Positions 35,101 through 44,430 of a DNA stretch of 61,676 nucleotides are shown one piece after another (position 1 is the first letter of the stretch; each line of letters opens with the position of its first letter). Position numbers and translations under genes: made by a program. The stretch covers positions 56,447 to 118,122 of the forward strand of contig DBTV01000042.1 in the NCBI GenBank assembly GCA_002307235.1. The letters are read 5' to 3'. Under the pieces are notes generated by a model, which did no database searches, was not told the origin of the DNA, and saw only the letters and a list, made by a program, of their open reading frames with translations. This stretch comes from Acidobacteriaceae bacterium UBA1307. GTDB lineage: Bacteria; Acidobacteriota; Terriglobia; Terriglobales; Acidobacteriaceae.

Positions 35101-35220
35101 AGAAAAATCCGAGTTACCGTGCCCTCGCACGAGAGACGTGCAGGTGGCTTTTTCTTGAGGAAAAAGCCCCTTGAGTGAGTCGCCCCTGGGGGGCAGCAAC
35201 TCGGATTTTGCTTTAGAGCG
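35101..35220. repeat. Palindromic structured element, copy 1
   Basis: A 12-bp perfect closing stem (AAAATCCGAGTT 35104-35115, AACTCGGATTTT 35198-35209) encloses several hairpins: GTGC/GCAC, GGCTTTTTC-TTGA-GGAAAAAGCC (35146-35168), and GCCCC/GGGGC. A second copy with a different but still complementary closing stem is at 56778-56897. It begins right after the stop of the upstream gene. Confidence 0.75.
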
Positions 35221-35263
35221 TTCACCGTTTCGAACGAGTCTATTTCGAAGGAGCAAAACGCCG

Positions 35264-36046
35264 TTGAGCAAGCGTACCCACGGAATTCTGAACTTTTGCG
35301 CCCTGACGTTGGCTACCCTGCTGGCCGCGCCGCTGGCGATGCCGCAGACGGCGCAGTTGCCCGCGCCGCGTCCCGGCTACAGCTTTCCGCAGCGCCAGAC
35401 GTTGACCTACGCGGTCGACTGGCGAGTTTTTCCGGCCGGCACGGCCACCATCCGCTTTGAATCGGTGGGCGAGAACGAGCGGGTCACGGCCAATGCCGAC
35501 ACGATGGGCGCGATCAACATGCTCTTCCACGTTTCGGACCACTTCCAGTCGATCTTTGACCGGCAGAAGGGCTGCACGTATCAGTTCGGCAAGCAGACGG
35601 CCGAAGGGCGGCGGCAGATCAGCTCGACGCTCAAGCTGGACTACTACCTGAACAAGTCGACCCTCGACGAGAAGAATCTGGTCAATGGCCAGAGCAAGCA
35701 TCTGGAGGCGCCGATTCATGGGTGCCAGACCGATCTGCTGAACGGCATCTTCTATGCCTCCTCGCAGCCGATGATTCCCGGTCACTCGTTCGTGCTGCCG
35801 GTGGTCGATGCGCAGCGGACACTCTACGTGACGATGAAGGCAGAGAGCCGCGAAGAGGTGAAGACGCCGATGGGCACCTTCCACACCATTCGCGTGCAGC
35901 CGACCGCCGAGGCCGGCGTGGTGAAAAATCGCGGCAACATCTGGATCTGGTACACCGATGACGAGCGCCACATTCCGGTGCAGATGCGCGCGCGCCTGTT
36001 CTGGGGCACGATCACCTTCCGGCTGACGGGCAACGAGTACAAGTAG
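35264..36046 (+). CDS. Exported DUF3108 protein
   Basis: 260 residues from a TTG at 35264 with AAGGAG ten bases upstream. A signal peptide (ILNFCALTLATLLAAPLAMPQTA) is followed by a DUF3108 beta-rich domain: QTLTYAVDWRVFPAGTATIRFES, ADTMGAINMLFHVSDHFQSIFD, VKTPMGTFHTIRVQP, IWIWYTDDERHIPVQMRARLFWGTITFRL. DUF3108 proteins are periplasmic and of unknown function, often near envelope biogenesis genes, which fits the GT9 neighbour. Confidence 0.88.
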   Translation: MSKRTHGILNFCALTLATLLAAPLAMPQTAQLPAPRPGYSFPQRQTLTYAVDWRVFPAGTATIRFESVGENERVTANADTMGAINMLFHVSDHFQSIFDRQKGCTYQFGKQTAEGRRQISSTLKLDYYLNKSTLDEKNLVNGQSKHLEAPIHGCQTDLLNGIFYASSQPMIPGHSFVLPVVDAQRTLYVTMKAESREEVKTPMGTFHTIRVQPTAEAGVVKNRGNIWIWYTDDERHIPVQMRARLFWGTITFRLTGNEYK

Positions 36047-36082
36047 GGACCAGGTTTTAAGGTAATCATTTTTGGGGAAAAG

Positions 36083-36119
36083 AAGAAGGCGGCTTGCCGA
36101 GGGGCAAGCCGCCTTCTTG
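36083..36119. terminator. Bidirectional terminator between convergent genes
   Basis: AAGAAGGCGGCTTGCC, loop GAGG, GGCAAGCCGCCTTCTT: a 16-bp perfect stem, with TTTTCCCC on the minus side. Confidence 0.9.
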
Positions 36120-36138
36120 TGCGTTGGAGCGCGGTTTT

Positions 36139-36900
36139 TTAGCGGTTGAGCCAGCCGCCGTCGACGACGAGGATGTGGCCGCTGATGTAATCGCTGGCCG
36201 AGGAGGCGAGGAAGACGGCGGTGCCGCCGAGGTCTTCGGGGGTTCCCCAACGGCCTGCGGGAATGCGCTCGAGGATCTGGCGGGCACGCTCGGGGTTGTT
36301 CTGCAGGGCCTCGGTGTTGTCGGTGGCCATGTAGCCGGGGGCGATGGCGTTGACGTTGACGCCCTTGGAGGCCCACTCGTTGGCGAAGGCCTTGGTGAGC
36401 TGGGCGACGCCGCCCTTGGCCGCGGCATAGGCCGGGACGGTGACGCCACCCTGGAAGCTGAGCAGCGAGGCGATGTTGATGATTTTGCCGTAGCCTTTGG
36501 CGAGCATGTGGCGGCCTGCCAACTGGGTGAGGCGGAAGACGCTGTTCAGATTGACATTGATGACGGCATCCCAGTCCTCGGCCGAATATTCGGCGGCCGG
36601 AGCGCGGCGGATGATGCCGGCGTTGTTGACCAGAATGTCAATGGAGCCGAAGGCGGCGACGGTCTGCTCGACCAGGCGGGCGCAGACGGCGGGGTCGCCG
36701 ACGTCGCCGGTGAGAGCGACGGAACGCGCGCCGGTGGCGGCCACGTCCTTCTGCACCTCTTCGGGAACCGAGCGGGAGCCATGCAGGGCAACGCTAGCTC
36801 CGGCGGTGGCCAGCGCGACGGCAATGCCGGCACCGAGGCCGCGCGAAGATCCGGTCACGAGAGCGGTTTTTCCTTCGAGAGAGAATGCTGAGAGGTTCAG
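36139..36900 (-). CDS. kduD: 2-deoxy-D-gluconate 3-dehydrogenase / 2-dehydro-3-deoxy-D-gluconate 5-dehydrogenase (KduD-like)
   Basis: 253 residues from a CTG start at 36900. The start is argued by homology: LNLSAFSLEGKTALVTG lines up with the known KduD N-terminus (M-x-LSAFSLEGK), AAAGGA lies nine bases upstream, and no ATG/GTG/TTG is in frame nearby. SDR motifs: VTGSSRGLGAG, NNAGIIRR, IINIASLLSFQGGVTVPAYAAAKGG, NVNAIAPGYMATDNTEAL, RIPAGRWGTPEDL, ASDYISGHILVVDGGWL. KduD reduces an oxidised deoxy-uronate in pectin and glucuronan breakdown, matching the glycosidase locus that follows. Confidence 0.9.
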   Translation of the reverse strand: MNLSAFSLEGKTALVTGSSRGLGAGIAVALATAGASVALHGSRSVPEEVQKDVAATGARSVALTGDVGDPAVCARLVEQTVAAFGSIDILVNNAGIIRRAPAAEYSAEDWDAVINVNLNSVFRLTQLAGRHMLAKGYGKIINIASLLSFQGGVTVPAYAAAKGGVAQLTKAFANEWASKGVNVNAIAPGYMATDNTEALQNNPERARQILERIPAGRWGTPEDLGGTAVFLASSASDYISGHILVVDGGWLNR

Positions 36901-37048
36901 TGGAGTCGATCCTTTCCGGTTGGGGCGGCGGCGGGGGATCGGCAGGGTGCCGGAGTTTCCGTTGGCCGCAAAGGCGCGCCGGATGGTGCCAAACGCGCAG
37001 ACACTTTCAGAATAGCGATTCGTGAGAAGTCGGCGCAACCGGTGCGTC

Positions 37049-38227
37049 TCAGGCGACGGTGGCGGCGGTGTCGGGGCAGAGCAGGGTGGAGACCTGATTG
37101 CGGCCTCGATGCTTGGCCTCATACATGGCGGCGTCGGCACGGCGCATCATCGCCTCCCATGTGTCATCGGGGGCGGCGAGCAGGGTGAGACCGATGCTGA
37201 CGGTGATGTGCAGGGGGCCGGTTTCATAGGGAATATCGTGGAGCGCGATGGCGGTGCGAATGCGTTCGGCGATGTTGAAGGCGGCATCGGCGTCGGCACC
37301 GGGCAGAAGGATGGCGAACTCTTCGCCGCCGGTGCGGGCAAAGAAATCGGAGACGCGCAGGATCGATTGCACGGTGAGGGCGAGGGCTTGCAGGGCGCGG
37401 TCGCCGGCAATGTGCCCGTGCTTGTCGTTGAGCATTTTAAAATTGTCGACATCGATCATGATCATGCAGAGATTGCTGCCGTGGCGCAGGCTGCGGGCGG
37501 TTTCGCGCAGGGCGGCATCTTCAATGGCGCGGCGGTTGAGGGCTCCGGTGAGTGAGTCGGTACGGGCCTGCTCGGCTAGTTCGCGCTGAAGTTCGGCGAC
37601 GAGAAAACCGAGTTGGCACAAGACCATGAACGTGGCAAGGAAGGCCATGACGGCCAGCGAGTAGAGCCAGCGCGGATCGTTGTGGGCGTGGAAGGTCTCC
37701 CAGGGGCGCTGGTAACAGAGGTTGGTGAGCACGGCGCGGTAGGTCGAGACGGCCATGGTTGCCAGCAGCACGGCGGCGGTGAGGCGGGAGATGACGGTAA
37801 AAGGAGGTTGGCCCTCGCGCAGGAGCAGATGGGCCGAGAGTGCGCATAGGATCACGAAGGGAATGTTGAGGACGTTGCCGGAGTAGGGCACGTGCGCAAA
37901 AAAGAGCGTGGCATAGAGCGCGAGGGTGAGGCCGAGCGCCGTCGAGGGCCAGTAATCGCGCATGGGTTGGCGCACGACAAACCAACGCAGACCGAGATAC
38001 TGCATGAAGAGAGAGAGCAGGTAGAACTCGTTGGCAACCATGCTGAAGGCTGTCGAGGTGTGGCCTTCCAGGCCCTGAAGCACGAGCTTGATGAGACCGA
38101 CGACGAGTGAGGCGGCGAACCAGCGCATTCCAATGATGCGCCGGTTCCAAAGCGCCAGAAGGCCGATGCAGAGAGTAAACGCCGTGACAGAAACGATGTT
38201 GGCAAAGAAGAAGGTCCCGTAATGCAT
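37049..38227 (-). CDS. Membrane-bound GGDEF diguanylate cyclase
   Basis: 392 residues from the ATG at 38227 (MHYGTFFFANIVS). Six to seven TM helices occupy about 5-220, without a recognised extracellular sensor. The GGDEF domain (about 230-385) has ARTDSLTGALNRRA, MIMIDVDNFKMLNDKHGH, and an intact active site ARTGGEEFAILLPG, then ERIRTAIA and ADAAMYEAKHRGRNQV. It should make cyclic di-GMP from GTP. An RxxD autoinhibitory site is not seen at the usual place (five residues before GGEEF the sequence reads RVSD-FFAR, so RVSD may be a shifted I-site). Confidence 0.93.
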   Translation of the reverse strand: MHYGTFFFANIVSVTAFTLCIGLLALWNRRIIGMRWFAASLVVGLIKLVLQGLEGHTSTAFSMVANEFYLLSLFMQYLGLRWFVVRQPMRDYWPSTALGLTLALYATLFFAHVPYSGNVLNIPFVILCALSAHLLLREGQPPFTVISRLTAAVLLATMAVSTYRAVLTNLCYQRPWETFHAHNDPRWLYSLAVMAFLATFMVLCQLGFLVAELQRELAEQARTDSLTGALNRRAIEDAALRETARSLRHGSNLCMIMIDVDNFKMLNDKHGHIAGDRALQALALTVQSILRVSDFFARTGGEEFAILLPGADADAAFNIAERIRTAIALHDIPYETGPLHITVSIGLTLLAAPDDTWEAMMRRADAAMYEAKHRGRNQVSTLLCPDTAATVA

Positions 38228-38663
38228 GACACACCACCGCCGTACGTGGTTCGAACGTATGAACCTATACTTTTCAGGCCTAGGGAGCAAGAAAAGATGT
38301 GTGGAAGGCAAGTGAGGCAAGCAACAGATGCATTCGTCCAAGGCCATAGAGAGGGAGGGGCGAAGTCGAGCGCCGGCGCATGAGACAGACCGCGCGCCGC
38401 CGGAGCCCAAAAAAGTGAGTCGAACAATCTTTTCTGGCCTTATCGGCAAAAATTAGAGAAACGTAATGATTTTTCTGCCTCATTATACGAATATTTACTG
38501 AAAGGACAAAGAGATTAAATGAGGTGCACATGTTTTTCGTCCTGTCATAAAAGGCCTGGACTTATGGAGTGTGGGGCACTGCAAAGAGACGGATTCCGTA
38601 GGTCGGCACGTGTGGAAGTGATGGCGCTTGCGAGGCGGGCAATGCGCCGGGATAATCGATTCC
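38228..38663. other. 436-bp intergenic region, AT-rich in its right half
   Basis: It separates the leftward GGDEF gene from the rightward glycosidase gene. Bases around 38430-38530 are strikingly AT-rich for this genome and probably hold promoters in both directions. GGTTC...GAACC symmetry is seen near 38248-38265 in front of the GGDEF gene. No gene is supported here. Confidence 0.5.
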
Positions 38664-40565
38664 ATGCGATCTTTCGGGTGGATGAGTGTGTGTGCACTGG
38701 CAGTGTGCGCGTCGTTGAGCGGCGCGCAGGGCGTGGTGGTGCTGCCGACGGCGCAGCCCGTGGGCGGCGAGCTGGTGGAGCGGTTTCAGTTTGCCTCGGA
38801 TGGTTCAGTGGGGCCGGGCTGGTCGCGGCCCGACGAGATTGCGCGCAAATATTTTCACGATGAGCTGCCTGCGTTATTCGCGCGGACACTGGTGCTTGAC
38901 GACGAGACGCCGCAGCATGCGGAACTGCGCTGGATCTTCACGGGCCCTCATGCGGGCTTTACGGTAGAGCTGGGTGCACACAAGGTTCGCATCGTAGAGC
39001 GCTACTACGATTCGTTTGGACTCTACGAAGGCCAGGGAAATTATCCTGAGAAGAAAGTTTTCGAGCTGGCGCAGCAGTTGACGGGGCGGGCGCGCACGCT
39101 GACGGTGGAGGCGGACAGTCACCTGTCGGTGCGCGTGCGGGTGAATGGCGCGACGCTGCTTGAGGCTCCGCTGAAGTTCGATGTGACGCGGCATCAGTTG
39201 CAGTGGTCGGCGCCACGGATCGAACACGCGGTGATGGCGGGTGCACTGCAACGACCCGCGGCGAAGACGGTGGCAATTGCGCTGGAGCCGAACAAGCGGC
39301 ACCAGACGATGCTCGGCTTTGGCGGTAGCCCGAGCATTCCTGCCTATGAGGCGCTCAGCGAAGAGGGCAAGGCGGCGTACTGGCGGCTGCTGAAGCGCTA
39401 CAATCTTCTGTTGCAGCGCGAGTATCCAATGGGCACCGAGCTGAAGCCGGACCTGAGCAACATGGACGATCTGGCCGAGGCGACGCCGCACTACTATGGC
39501 GACAACTTTCCCAATGGCGAGGTTTCGAGCTTTGCCTACAACAAAAAGATTCTGGCGCTTGGCGGCGATGTGATCTATGAACTGTGGGCGCTGCCGCGGT
39601 GGGCGACCGAGCAGTACAGCGGGCCGAGGGTGATCGACGCATGGAATAAGGCGATCAGGCAACAGGCGAAGCCCGACGAGTATGCGCGGATCGTGGCGGA
39701 GTTCTGCAAAAAAGAGAAGGAAAAGACCGGCGTGGCTCCAGCGATCGTCGGCATTGGCAATGAGGTGGAGCAGCCAGCGGCAACGTACGCGGCAACGACG
39801 CGGGCGGTGCGACATGCGCTGGATGCGGCGGGATTTGCGACGACGAAGATTCACATGGCCGATGCGCCCTATATGTACATGGGCACGGCGCGCGTGCGCG
39901 ATCTGGCGCTCGATGCGGCGGCGTGGAAGGTGACCGACTACACGGCGGCGCACGAGTACGACTTTCAGGAGTTTGCTGAAAATCCCGATTTGTACGATGA
40001 CCGTCTGCGTGCGATGAAGGCCGCCATGAAGGAGAAGAATTTTCTGGCGACGGAGATTTGCCTGAATGATGCGCGGTTGCAGGAGGCATCGTATCGCGTG
40101 GCGCTGGCGGCGGCGCAACTCTACCACAAGAATCTGACAGAGCTGGATGCGGTGGGGCTGATGTACTGCTGGTTGCTGCTCGATGTGGAGCAGCCGAGTT
40201 TTGGCGCATCGCGTTCGTTGCTGGTGCCGGACAGAACGAAGGGATGGACGGCGGTGCCGTCGAGCTTCCAACTGCGCGTGCTGGGCGCCTACAGCCGCCA
40301 TGTGCGCAAGGGCATGCAGCGCGTGGAGGCGACGACGACGGACAGCGACCTGATGACGTCAGCCTTTGCCGATGCGAAGGACGCGACGCTGGTGGCGCTG
40401 AATCGTGGCACGGAGCCGCGACGGTTGCAGATGACGGGCGCGGCCCAGTGGGTGGAGATGGAGCGCACAGGCGTTGAAGAAGAGAACGCGGTGAGCGCGG
40501 TGCCGCACGAGATTGTGGTTGCGCCGGGCGAGATCGTGGTGCTGTCGACGATCAAGGCTGAGTAA
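38664..40565 (+). CDS. Secreted clan GH-A glycoside hydrolase (GH30/GH39-like)
   Basis: 633 residues from the ATG at 38664 (an ATG at 38682 also keeps the signal peptide MSVCALAVCASLSGAQG). An N-terminal beta-sandwich region (about 25-200) precedes a TIM barrel: HQTMLGFGGSPSIPAYEALSEEG (about 215), ILALGGDVIYELWALPRWATEQY, and IVGIGNEVEQPAATYAA with the acid/base Glu in N-E. A candidate nucleophile is Glu in NFLATEICLNDARL. A C-terminal beta-sandwich ends the protein, as in GH30. The exact family and substrate are not certain. First gene of the glycosidase locus; the next gene follows 25 bp later. Confidence 0.8.
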   Translation: MRSFGWMSVCALAVCASLSGAQGVVVLPTAQPVGGELVERFQFASDGSVGPGWSRPDEIARKYFHDELPALFARTLVLDDETPQHAELRWIFTGPHAGFTVELGAHKVRIVERYYDSFGLYEGQGNYPEKKVFELAQQLTGRARTLTVEADSHLSVRVRVNGATLLEAPLKFDVTRHQLQWSAPRIEHAVMAGALQRPAAKTVAIALEPNKRHQTMLGFGGSPSIPAYEALSEEGKAAYWRLLKRYNLLLQREYPMGTELKPDLSNMDDLAEATPHYYGDNFPNGEVSSFAYNKKILALGGDVIYELWALPRWATEQYSGPRVIDAWNKAIRQQAKPDEYARIVAEFCKKEKEKTGVAPAIVGIGNEVEQPAATYAATTRAVRHALDAAGFATTKIHMADAPYMYMGTARVRDLALDAAAWKVTDYTAAHEYDFQEFAENPDLYDDRLRAMKAAMKEKNFLATEICLNDARLQEASYRVALAAAQLYHKNLTELDAVGLMYCWLLLDVEQPSFGASRSLLVPDRTKGWTAVPSSFQLRVLGAYSRHVRKGMQRVEATTTDSDLMTSAFADAKDATLVALNRGTEPRRLQMTGAAQWVEMERTGVEEENAVSAVPHEIVVAPGEIVVLSTIKAE

Positions 40566-40590
40566 GAGAACGCAGAGAGCAGGAGAGAGC

Positions 40591-41991
40591 GTGAAGCTGG
40601 AGCGGCGGAGATTTTTGTGGCAGGCGGGTGCGGCCATGGCAGCGGCGTGGTGCGCGCCGCGAGCGGTGCGCGCCGAGGGCAGCGAGGTGATTCGAGCGAC
40701 GCTGACGCTGGATCGCGCGAAGAAGCTGGCGAGGCTGCCAGCCGATTACACGGGGCTGAGCTATGAGTCGGCGCAACTGGCGAACCCGGCTTTTTTTGCG
40801 CGAGAGAATCGCGAGCTTGTGCGGCTGTTCGGCGAGTTGGGTGCGCGGGGCGTGCTGCGCATCGGCGGCAGCTCAAGCGAGTTTACGGCCTTCACGACGA
40901 AAGAGGTGAGCGGGCCGCCGATGCTGGAGACGGCCAATCCGGGCCTTGATAAGGAACGGCGCAGCGATACGCCGGTGACGATCCGTTCGCTCGAAAATCT
41001 GCGCGCGTTTCTGGATGCGACCGGTTGGGGCTGTATGTACGGGCTCAATCGCGGACGGGGCAGCGTGGAGGTTGCGGCGGAGGAGGCCGCGTACGCGTAC
41101 AAAATTCTTGGGCCGCGGTTGATTGCTCTGCAACTGGGCAACGAGCCGGACTCGTGGAAGAATCGCTATCGCGGCGCGGACTGGACCTATGGGGATTACT
41201 GGAAGGAGTGGATCGTTACGCGCAAGGCGGTGCTTGAGCGCGTGCCGGGGGCGAAGTTTGCCGGGCCGGATATTTCAAACAAACTGGGGTATGTCACCGG
41301 CTTTGCCGCCGATGTGAAAAAGAGCGCGCCCGAGGTGACGATGCTGACCTCGCACTATTACACGATGGGGCCGGCGGGAAAACCGGGAATGACGATCGAT
41401 GCGATGCTGGCGCCTGACACGAAGCTCGACCGCACGATGAAGATCATCATGGAGGCGGCGCGCGGGGCGGGGCTTCCGTACCGGATGTGCGAGGGCAACT
41501 CGTGCTGGAACGGCGGCCAGCAGGGCGCAAGCGATGTGCATGCCAGCGCGCTGTGGTGCGTGGATACGATGCTGCACCTGGCCGCGCTTGGCAGTGTGGG
41601 CGTGAATCTGCATGGCGGCGGCGAGGGCGTGTATGCGCCGATTGTCGGTGGACCAAAACAGTTCACCCGGCGGCCGGTGTTTTATGGCATGCAGATGGTG
41701 CGTCCCTTCTTTGGCGCGACGCTGGTGGAGAGCACGCTCGCTTGTGCGAGTGATCGCGTGCGTGCCTACGTGGCCGAGAAGAACGGCGCGCTGATGGTGG
41801 CCTTGGTGAACAAAACCGATGCTCCGGTTGCGGTGCAGACGCCGCTGCGGCATGCGCGCAGGCAGTGGACGTTGAGCGGTCCGTCGCTTGACGCGCGGCA
41901 GCAAACCACACTGACCGAGAGCAAGCCGAGCGTGTTGCACCGGGGCGTGCTGCATGTAGAGCCGCACGCGGCAGTATTGCTCGAAGCCTAG
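40591..41991 (+). CDS. Tat-exported GH79 beta-glucuronidase-like hydrolase
   Basis: 466 residues from a GTG at 40591 with AGGAG seven bases upstream. A Tat-type signal (ERRRFLWQAGAAMAAAW) leads. GH79 features: YTGLSYESAQLANPAFFARE (about 50-70), GARGVLRIGGSSSEFT, LIALQLGNEPDSW with the acid/base Glu, PYRMCEGNSCWNGG with the nucleophile Glu, and LHGGGEGVYAPIVG. The opening closely resembles the exo-beta-glucuronidase family known from Acidobacterium capsulatum. GH79 enzymes remove glucuronate or 4-O-methyl-glucuronate, e.g. from arabinogalactan proteins. Confidence 0.88.
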   Translation: MKLERRRFLWQAGAAMAAAWCAPRAVRAEGSEVIRATLTLDRAKKLARLPADYTGLSYESAQLANPAFFARENRELVRLFGELGARGVLRIGGSSSEFTAFTTKEVSGPPMLETANPGLDKERRSDTPVTIRSLENLRAFLDATGWGCMYGLNRGRGSVEVAAEEAAYAYKILGPRLIALQLGNEPDSWKNRYRGADWTYGDYWKEWIVTRKAVLERVPGAKFAGPDISNKLGYVTGFAADVKKSAPEVTMLTSHYYTMGPAGKPGMTIDAMLAPDTKLDRTMKIIMEAARGAGLPYRMCEGNSCWNGGQQGASDVHASALWCVDTMLHLAALGSVGVNLHGGGEGVYAPIVGGPKQFTRRPVFYGMQMVRPFFGATLVESTLACASDRVRAYVAEKNGALMVALVNKTDAPVAVQTPLRHARRQWTLSGPSLDARQQTTLTESKPSVLHRGVLHVEPHAAVLLEA

Positions 41992-42000
41992 AGGCGCAAA

Positions 42001-42042
42001 AGAAAAAAGCCGTGACCTCTCAATGGGGTCACAGCGTTTTTG
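42001..42042. terminator. Bidirectional terminator between convergent genes
   Basis: AAAAAGCCGTGACC pairs with GGTCACAGCGTTTTT (one mismatch). A-run on the left, T-run on the right. Confidence 0.85.
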
Positions 42043-42050
42043 TGCGCGCG

Positions 42051-44183
42051 CTATTTTGATTTTTTCTCTTGGGCAGCGGCGATGAAGGCGTGTTGCGCAT
42101 CGAGCTCTTCGGCGCTGGGTTGCGCATCTCCGTAAGCGACGGGCGTGGCAGCGGGCTCGATGCCGGCGTTCTTCATCACCTGTTTGGCCTCGTCGGGCCA
42201 CGCGTCGTTTTCGATGGGGTGATCGTCGAGGATCAGGTCGTTCTGATAGTTGGTCCACATGCCGCCGACCTTGGTGCCGTCGTGCCAGTTGGCGATAGCG
42301 GTGTTGTCGGGCGAGATGCGCATGGGATAGGCGGCCTTGACGGTGTTGATATTCAGCCACTCGCAGCTTTTGCACGCGACCACGTTGCGACGCAGCGTGA
42401 GGTAGCGCGAGCCCTCATCGAGATAGAGGCCGATGCCGTTGTTGTTGTCGTAGATATAGTTTTCCGTGACGAGCATCGAGGGCGCGGCGGAGAGGTTGTA
42501 GATGGCGCCACCATCCTTGAAGATGCGCTTGGCGTTGTGAATCCGGTTGCTGGCCACGACCACGTCGCGATGCGTGGTGGGCGTCGTGTAGACGAGGTTC
42601 TCTTTCCAGTCGTAACCATGCATGCGGACGCGATAGTTGGGGTTGCCGCCGACATCTTGAATGCCCCAGCCGTAGCCGGTATCGATGGCGTCATAGGGCA
42701 CGTCGCTGATGTCGTTATGCAGAATGACCGCTCCGGTGACGTAGGTGCTGAGGATCGCGGTCTGATCGCGATAGTCCTTGCTGACGGATTGAATGCGGTT
42801 GTTGGTGATCAGAATCTGCTGGTTGATCTGGCGCGCATCGCGAGGATGATGCGCGTCGCGACGAATGCCGCCGGCCATGATGGCACCACCCGCATCGTCC
42901 GTAAAGACGCAGCGATTCACCCTGACATCGCTTGCGCCGAGGCCCGCGCCGGTAAGGTTGGCCACGGCGTCATTGCCGATGCCGAGCGCGTAGGAACCAA
43001 GGTGCGCAAAGACGTCCTGCTCGAAGCTGATGCGCGCCGCAGCGGCGACCTGCACGGCGGCGGGCACCTGCGTCCACTCATTGCGCCGCGTCTCAAAGGC
43101 TGGGCAACCGAAGGGACAATCGGCGATGGGGTTGGCGGGATAGAGCGGCGTGCGGCCGGCGAGATACGCGCCACTCTGCTGGCTTGCGTAGCCCTCCTTG
43201 GATGACGGCCCGAGCCATGTGGTATGCGAAAAACGCAGGCCACGCAAGGCTAGATCGGTGACCGGCGCATCAAGGCTGTTGCCGATGGCGACGAGCACGG
43301 CGAGCCGCGACAACTCGACGGCAAGATGCGCAATGTCGGTGCCCGTGGGTGGAATCAGATAGAGCTTGCCCTCGTCGGGATCGATGAACCAGTCGCCGGG
43401 CTGGGTGGCGAAGGCCAGCGCGTTGTCGAGATAGAGGTGCGCGGTCTCGGGATGATAGGGACTGTTGAGCGTGTCGTAGCCCCAGATGTTGTTGTTCCAG
43501 GCGGGCTGCTGCATGGTGAGCGTGCGGCCTTCGATCTTGGCGACGGGCGAAAAGCGATCCGTGAAAAATCCGGTGGCCTCAACCTCAATGCGATTTTGAT
43601 GGGGCAGCTTCGCGAGGAAATCGTAGCGGGCGTTCTTCCACTCGATGCCGTTGGCGGTGAAGCTCACGTCGGCGCGAGGAAGCTCCATGGAGGCGCGATG
43701 AGCGAGGTGATTGTTGACCCAGAGCTGGCGCGTGTCGAGGCCCTTCGGCGTGTCTGCGACGTAGAGATTGCGCGTGCGGTCGAAGAGCTTCCAGCCGGTG
43801 ACGGGGATCGCACCGGAGAGCACGGGGACCTGTTCAGAAGAGAGATCGGGCGCGGCCTGCCAGGTGACGGTGTGGCCGTTCTGCCCGCCGTCGGCCGCTG
43901 TAAACAGAAGCGGTGCGGTGAGGCGATAGATGCCCGAGGCGAGTTCGACCGCGACATCGCGCCCGGTGTTATGCAGGCGCACTTCGGCCTGCGCACGGGT
44001 GAGTGTGCGGAAGGGTTTTTCGCGCGTGCCGGCGTTGGCGTCGTCGCCCATGGGTGAGACGGCGATCACGAAGGGCTCGGGCCGTGGCTTCTTTGCGGCA
44101 TGGGCGGCAAGCGTGGAGAGCAGCACGAGAATCAGCGCAGCGCACGCGGCGCATCCGTACCCGGCAACGAAGTGAGTCTTCAA
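42051..44183 (-). CDS. Secreted right-handed parallel beta-helix protein, GH141-like
   Basis: 710 residues with a signal peptide ending near TLAAHA. The N-terminal IAVSPMGDDANAGTREKPFRTLTRAQAEVR (about 40-70) is the family entry motif of large beta-helix glycosidases such as GH141. The following helix rungs carry repeated asparagine ladders (ITNNRIQSVSKDYRD, LHNDISDVPYDAID, VASNRIHNAKRIFKDGGAIYNL, TENYIYDNNNGIGLYLDEGS). GH141 includes an alpha-L-fucosidase acting on rhamnogalacturonan II and a xylanase. Catalytic residues cannot be pinned down by eye. A polysaccharide lyase is an alternative. Confidence 0.8.
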   Translation of the reverse strand: MKTHFVAGYGCAACAALILVLLSTLAAHAAKKPRPEPFVIAVSPMGDDANAGTREKPFRTLTRAQAEVRLHNTGRDVAVELASGIYRLTAPLLFTAADGGQNGHTVTWQAAPDLSSEQVPVLSGAIPVTGWKLFDRTRNLYVADTPKGLDTRQLWVNNHLAHRASMELPRADVSFTANGIEWKNARYDFLAKLPHQNRIEVEATGFFTDRFSPVAKIEGRTLTMQQPAWNNNIWGYDTLNSPYHPETAHLYLDNALAFATQPGDWFIDPDEGKLYLIPPTGTDIAHLAVELSRLAVLVAIGNSLDAPVTDLALRGLRFSHTTWLGPSSKEGYASQQSGAYLAGRTPLYPANPIADCPFGCPAFETRRNEWTQVPAAVQVAAAARISFEQDVFAHLGSYALGIGNDAVANLTGAGLGASDVRVNRCVFTDDAGGAIMAGGIRRDAHHPRDARQINQQILITNNRIQSVSKDYRDQTAILSTYVTGAVILHNDISDVPYDAIDTGYGWGIQDVGGNPNYRVRMHGYDWKENLVYTTPTTHRDVVVASNRIHNAKRIFKDGGAIYNLSAAPSMLVTENYIYDNNNGIGLYLDEGSRYLTLRRNVVACKSCEWLNINTVKAAYPMRISPDNTAIANWHDGTKVGGMWTNYQNDLILDDHPIENDAWPDEAKQVMKNAGIEPAATPVAYGDAQPSAEELDAQHAFIAAAQEKKSK

Positions 44184-44430
44184 GAAAAATTCCTTTTGTT
44201 TCGCGGGTCGGAAGACTGTATTGGAAAATTGCCCGCGTGCAACAAAGCAGTGCCAAGCAATGATTATGACCGAGAATGGGGGCGCGGGCGCGAAGGATTT
44301 TACGCTGTTCCTCTGCGCGGAACGCGGGCAATGGAGCGACGAGGAAAGCGCAGACGCAAGCGCGCATTGCCGCTATGATCGAAGCACGGCGCGCGGTGAT
44401 GGCGCGCCAAGAAAAAGTCGGGAGCAACCG

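Noticed and set aside
35101..35220. 6S RNA
   Set aside because: A 6S-like long hairpin was considered, but the multi-hairpin layout and the second diverged copy fit a repeated element better.
38280..38531. 83-residue leftward open frame in the AT-rich gap
   Set aside because: No ribosome binding site, no recognisable motif, and the composition suggests promoter DNA.
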